From positions 1 to 7,091 of the forward strand of contig JACQCN010000165.1 in NCBI GenBank assembly GCA_016201575.1: a stretch of 7,091 nt of DNA, given 5' to 3'. Both the position numbers and the translations under genes were made by a program. Position 1 is the stretch's first letter, and each line of letters starts with the position of its first letter. Below the pieces are notes generated by a model, which saw only the letters and a program-made list of their open reading frames with translations, ran no database searches and was not told the origin of the DNA. The stretch comes from Candidatus Rokuibacteriota bacterium. Lineage in GTDB: Bacteria > Methylomirabilota > Methylomirabilia > Rokubacteriales > CSP1-6. Below are positions 6,073 through 7,091 of the stretch, one piece after another.

Positions 6073-7073
6073 GCCGGCGCCTCCGCACCGCTGCGGGCGC
6101 CGAGCCAGCCGTGCAACCCTTCCCGTATCCCGATCCGGGGGTGGTAGCCGAGCCGACGCCGGGCCTTGCTCACGTCGTACACGTGGTGGTGGCGAAAGAA
6201 CCCCAGGCGGTGAACGTCCAGCAGCCGCAGGCGGGGAGGACGCAGCGCGAGAGGAAGGGCGCCCACCACGAGGGCGAGGACGAGGGCGGCCGGATATGGC
6301 ACGTGCCCGGGCCGCGGCGCGCCGACGGCGTCGGCGATGATGCCGAAGACCTCGCGGATGGGCAGCGCCTCTGGACCCGCCACGTTGAAGACGTCCTGGG
6401 CCGCCCGCTCCGGCTCCGCCACCACCAGCCGGATAGCCTCGACCACGTCGGCCACGTGGGTGGCGTGGAGGCGAGCATCGCCACGGCCGGGGATGCGTGC
6501 GAGGCCGTCGCGGATGGCCCGCTCCGTGTCCGGCCATCCGTAGGTCATCCCGGGACCGTAGAGCTGCGCGGGACGCAGGACGGTGCCCCGGAGCCCTCCC
6601 TCCGCTAGTGCCGCCCGCACGACGATCTCCCCGTCCCGCTTGGAGCGCTCGTAGCGCGAGAGCCGGCCGCCGTACGGCTGCCCCTCATCGGCCGGGATCC
6701 GCCGCGGACGGCCTAGGACGCCGACGGTGGAAACGTGGACGAGGTAGGCGCGGCCGCGGGCGGCCTCGACGACGTGCCGGGTGCCGGCGACGTTGACGCC
6801 GTCGTAGTCCGCGGCCGAGGCCCAGTCTGCCCCCGCCATGAGAGCGGCCGCGTGCACGACGACGTCGACTCCCCGGCACGCCTCCGCGAGCGACGCCGGC
6901 TGCCGCAGGTCGCCCGGACGCGTCTCCACCGTCGGGAAGTCGCGGGCGAAGACGGCGAGCGACGCCGGCCGCACGAGAGCCCGCACCGCGTGCCCGTCTT
7001 CCAGCAGGCGCCGGACCGCGTGGCGGCCCACGAACCCGCTGGCGCCCGTCACGAGCACGCGTCGCGCCTGCAC
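6069..7073 (-). CDS. Extended SDR: NAD(P)-dependent sugar epimerase/dehydratase-like protein
   Basis: A 334-residue short-chain dehydrogenase/reductase of the extended class. The Rossmann nucleotide-binding motif is 'VTGASGFVGRHAVRRLL' (8-24, GxxGxxG at 10-16). The active site includes 'HVSTVGVLG' (113-121) and the catalytic pair in 'YERSKRDGE' (Tyr141, Lys145). 'LRPAQLYGPG' (166-175) and the late 'YDVSKARRRLGYHPRIGIREGL' region (299-320) are typical of sugar-nucleotide epimerases/reductases and 3-beta-HSD-like relatives. A hydrophobic stretch at about 261-277 is longer than in soluble epimerases and may reflect membrane association, seen in some members acting on lipid-linked substrates. The start is the GTG at 7073-7071. 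An in-frame TGA six bases earlier (7082-7080), possibly the end of another upstream gene, rules out a longer form. GTG codons at residues 6 and 8 are possible but would cut into the Rossmann strand. Substrate not determinable from sequence alone. Confidence 0.92.
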   Translation of the reverse strand: MQARRVLVTGASGFVGRHAVRRLLEDGHAVRALVRPASLAVFARDFPTVETRPGDLRQPASLAEACRGVDVVVHAAALMAGADWASAADYDGVNVAGTRHVVEAARGRAYLVHVSTVGVLGRPRRIPADEGQPYGGRLSRYERSKRDGEIVVRAALAEGGLRGTVLRPAQLYGPGMTYGWPDTERAIRDGLARIPGRGDARLHATHVADVVEAIRLVVAEPERAAQDVFNVAGPEALPIREVFGIIADAVGAPRPGHVPYPAALVLALVVGALPLALRPPRLRLLDVHRLGFFRHHHVYDVSKARRRLGYHPRIGIREGLHGWLGARSGAEAPA

Positions 7074-7091
7074 GGCCGATCAGTCGAGGAA

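Noticed and set aside
6073..6537. Long in-frame N-terminal extension of the family 2 glycosyltransferase (up to 412 residues)
   Set aside because: The extra 155 residues are the antisense of the SDR gene and are low-complexity Arg/Gly/Pro. The GTG at 6072 sits right before the conserved first strand and overlaps the SDR stop.
7074..7091. Possible C-terminus of an additional upstream gene ending at the TGA 7082-7080
   Set aside because: Only about three codons are visible before the stop, too little to assign or even confirm a gene.

Overview
The window is high-GC bacterial DNA. Every gene I can support lies on the minus strand, so the locus reads from base 7091 down to base 1. The intact genes are tightly packed, with 4- to 8-base overlaps or a 1-base gap. 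They start with GTG, TTG or ATG and all stop with TGA. Gene content (two glycosyltransferases, a sugar-nucleotide-type SDR, a NodB-type deacetylase and a radical SAM/SPASM enzyme) points to a cell-surface polysaccharide or glycolipid locus. I cannot name the organism. The composition fits soil or sediment lineages such as Rokubacteria/Methylomirabilota or GC-rich Proteobacteria-like groups, but this is only a guess.

In transcription order, 7073-6069 is an extended SDR (NAD-dependent epimerase/dehydratase-like). It overlaps by 4 bases (GTGA) with 6072-5299, a family 2 glycosyltransferase of the Alg5/polyprenyl-phosphate sugar type. That gene overlaps by another GTGA with 5302-5105, the broken N-terminal piece of a probable membrane protein. 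The membrane gene carries frame damage in a G-rich stretch and then ends abruptly at a mobile-element remnant.

Bases about 5105-3430 are the remnant of an ISNCY-like insertion sequence. It holds the C-terminal tail of a small accessory ORF and a 472-codon DDE transposase. The transposase keeps all three predicted catalytic acidic residues but is cut by one in-frame amber codon at 4111-4109. The left end of the element is missing and the rest of the membrane gene does not reappear on the far side. This suggests a deletion next to the element rather than a clean insertion.

Beyond a roughly 180-base gap come 3348-2296 (radical SAM/SPASM), 2294-1518 (polysaccharide deacetylase) and 1525-1. The last is a gene open at the window edge whose 508 visible codons join a GT-B glycosyltransferase, one transmembrane helix and the start of a DUF218 (ElyC/SanA/YdcF-like) domain. 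This fusion is the most interesting thing in the window. It is easily missed because its reading frame runs off the edge without a stop.

I see no tRNA, rRNA, CRISPR array, convincing rho-independent terminator or confident promoter.
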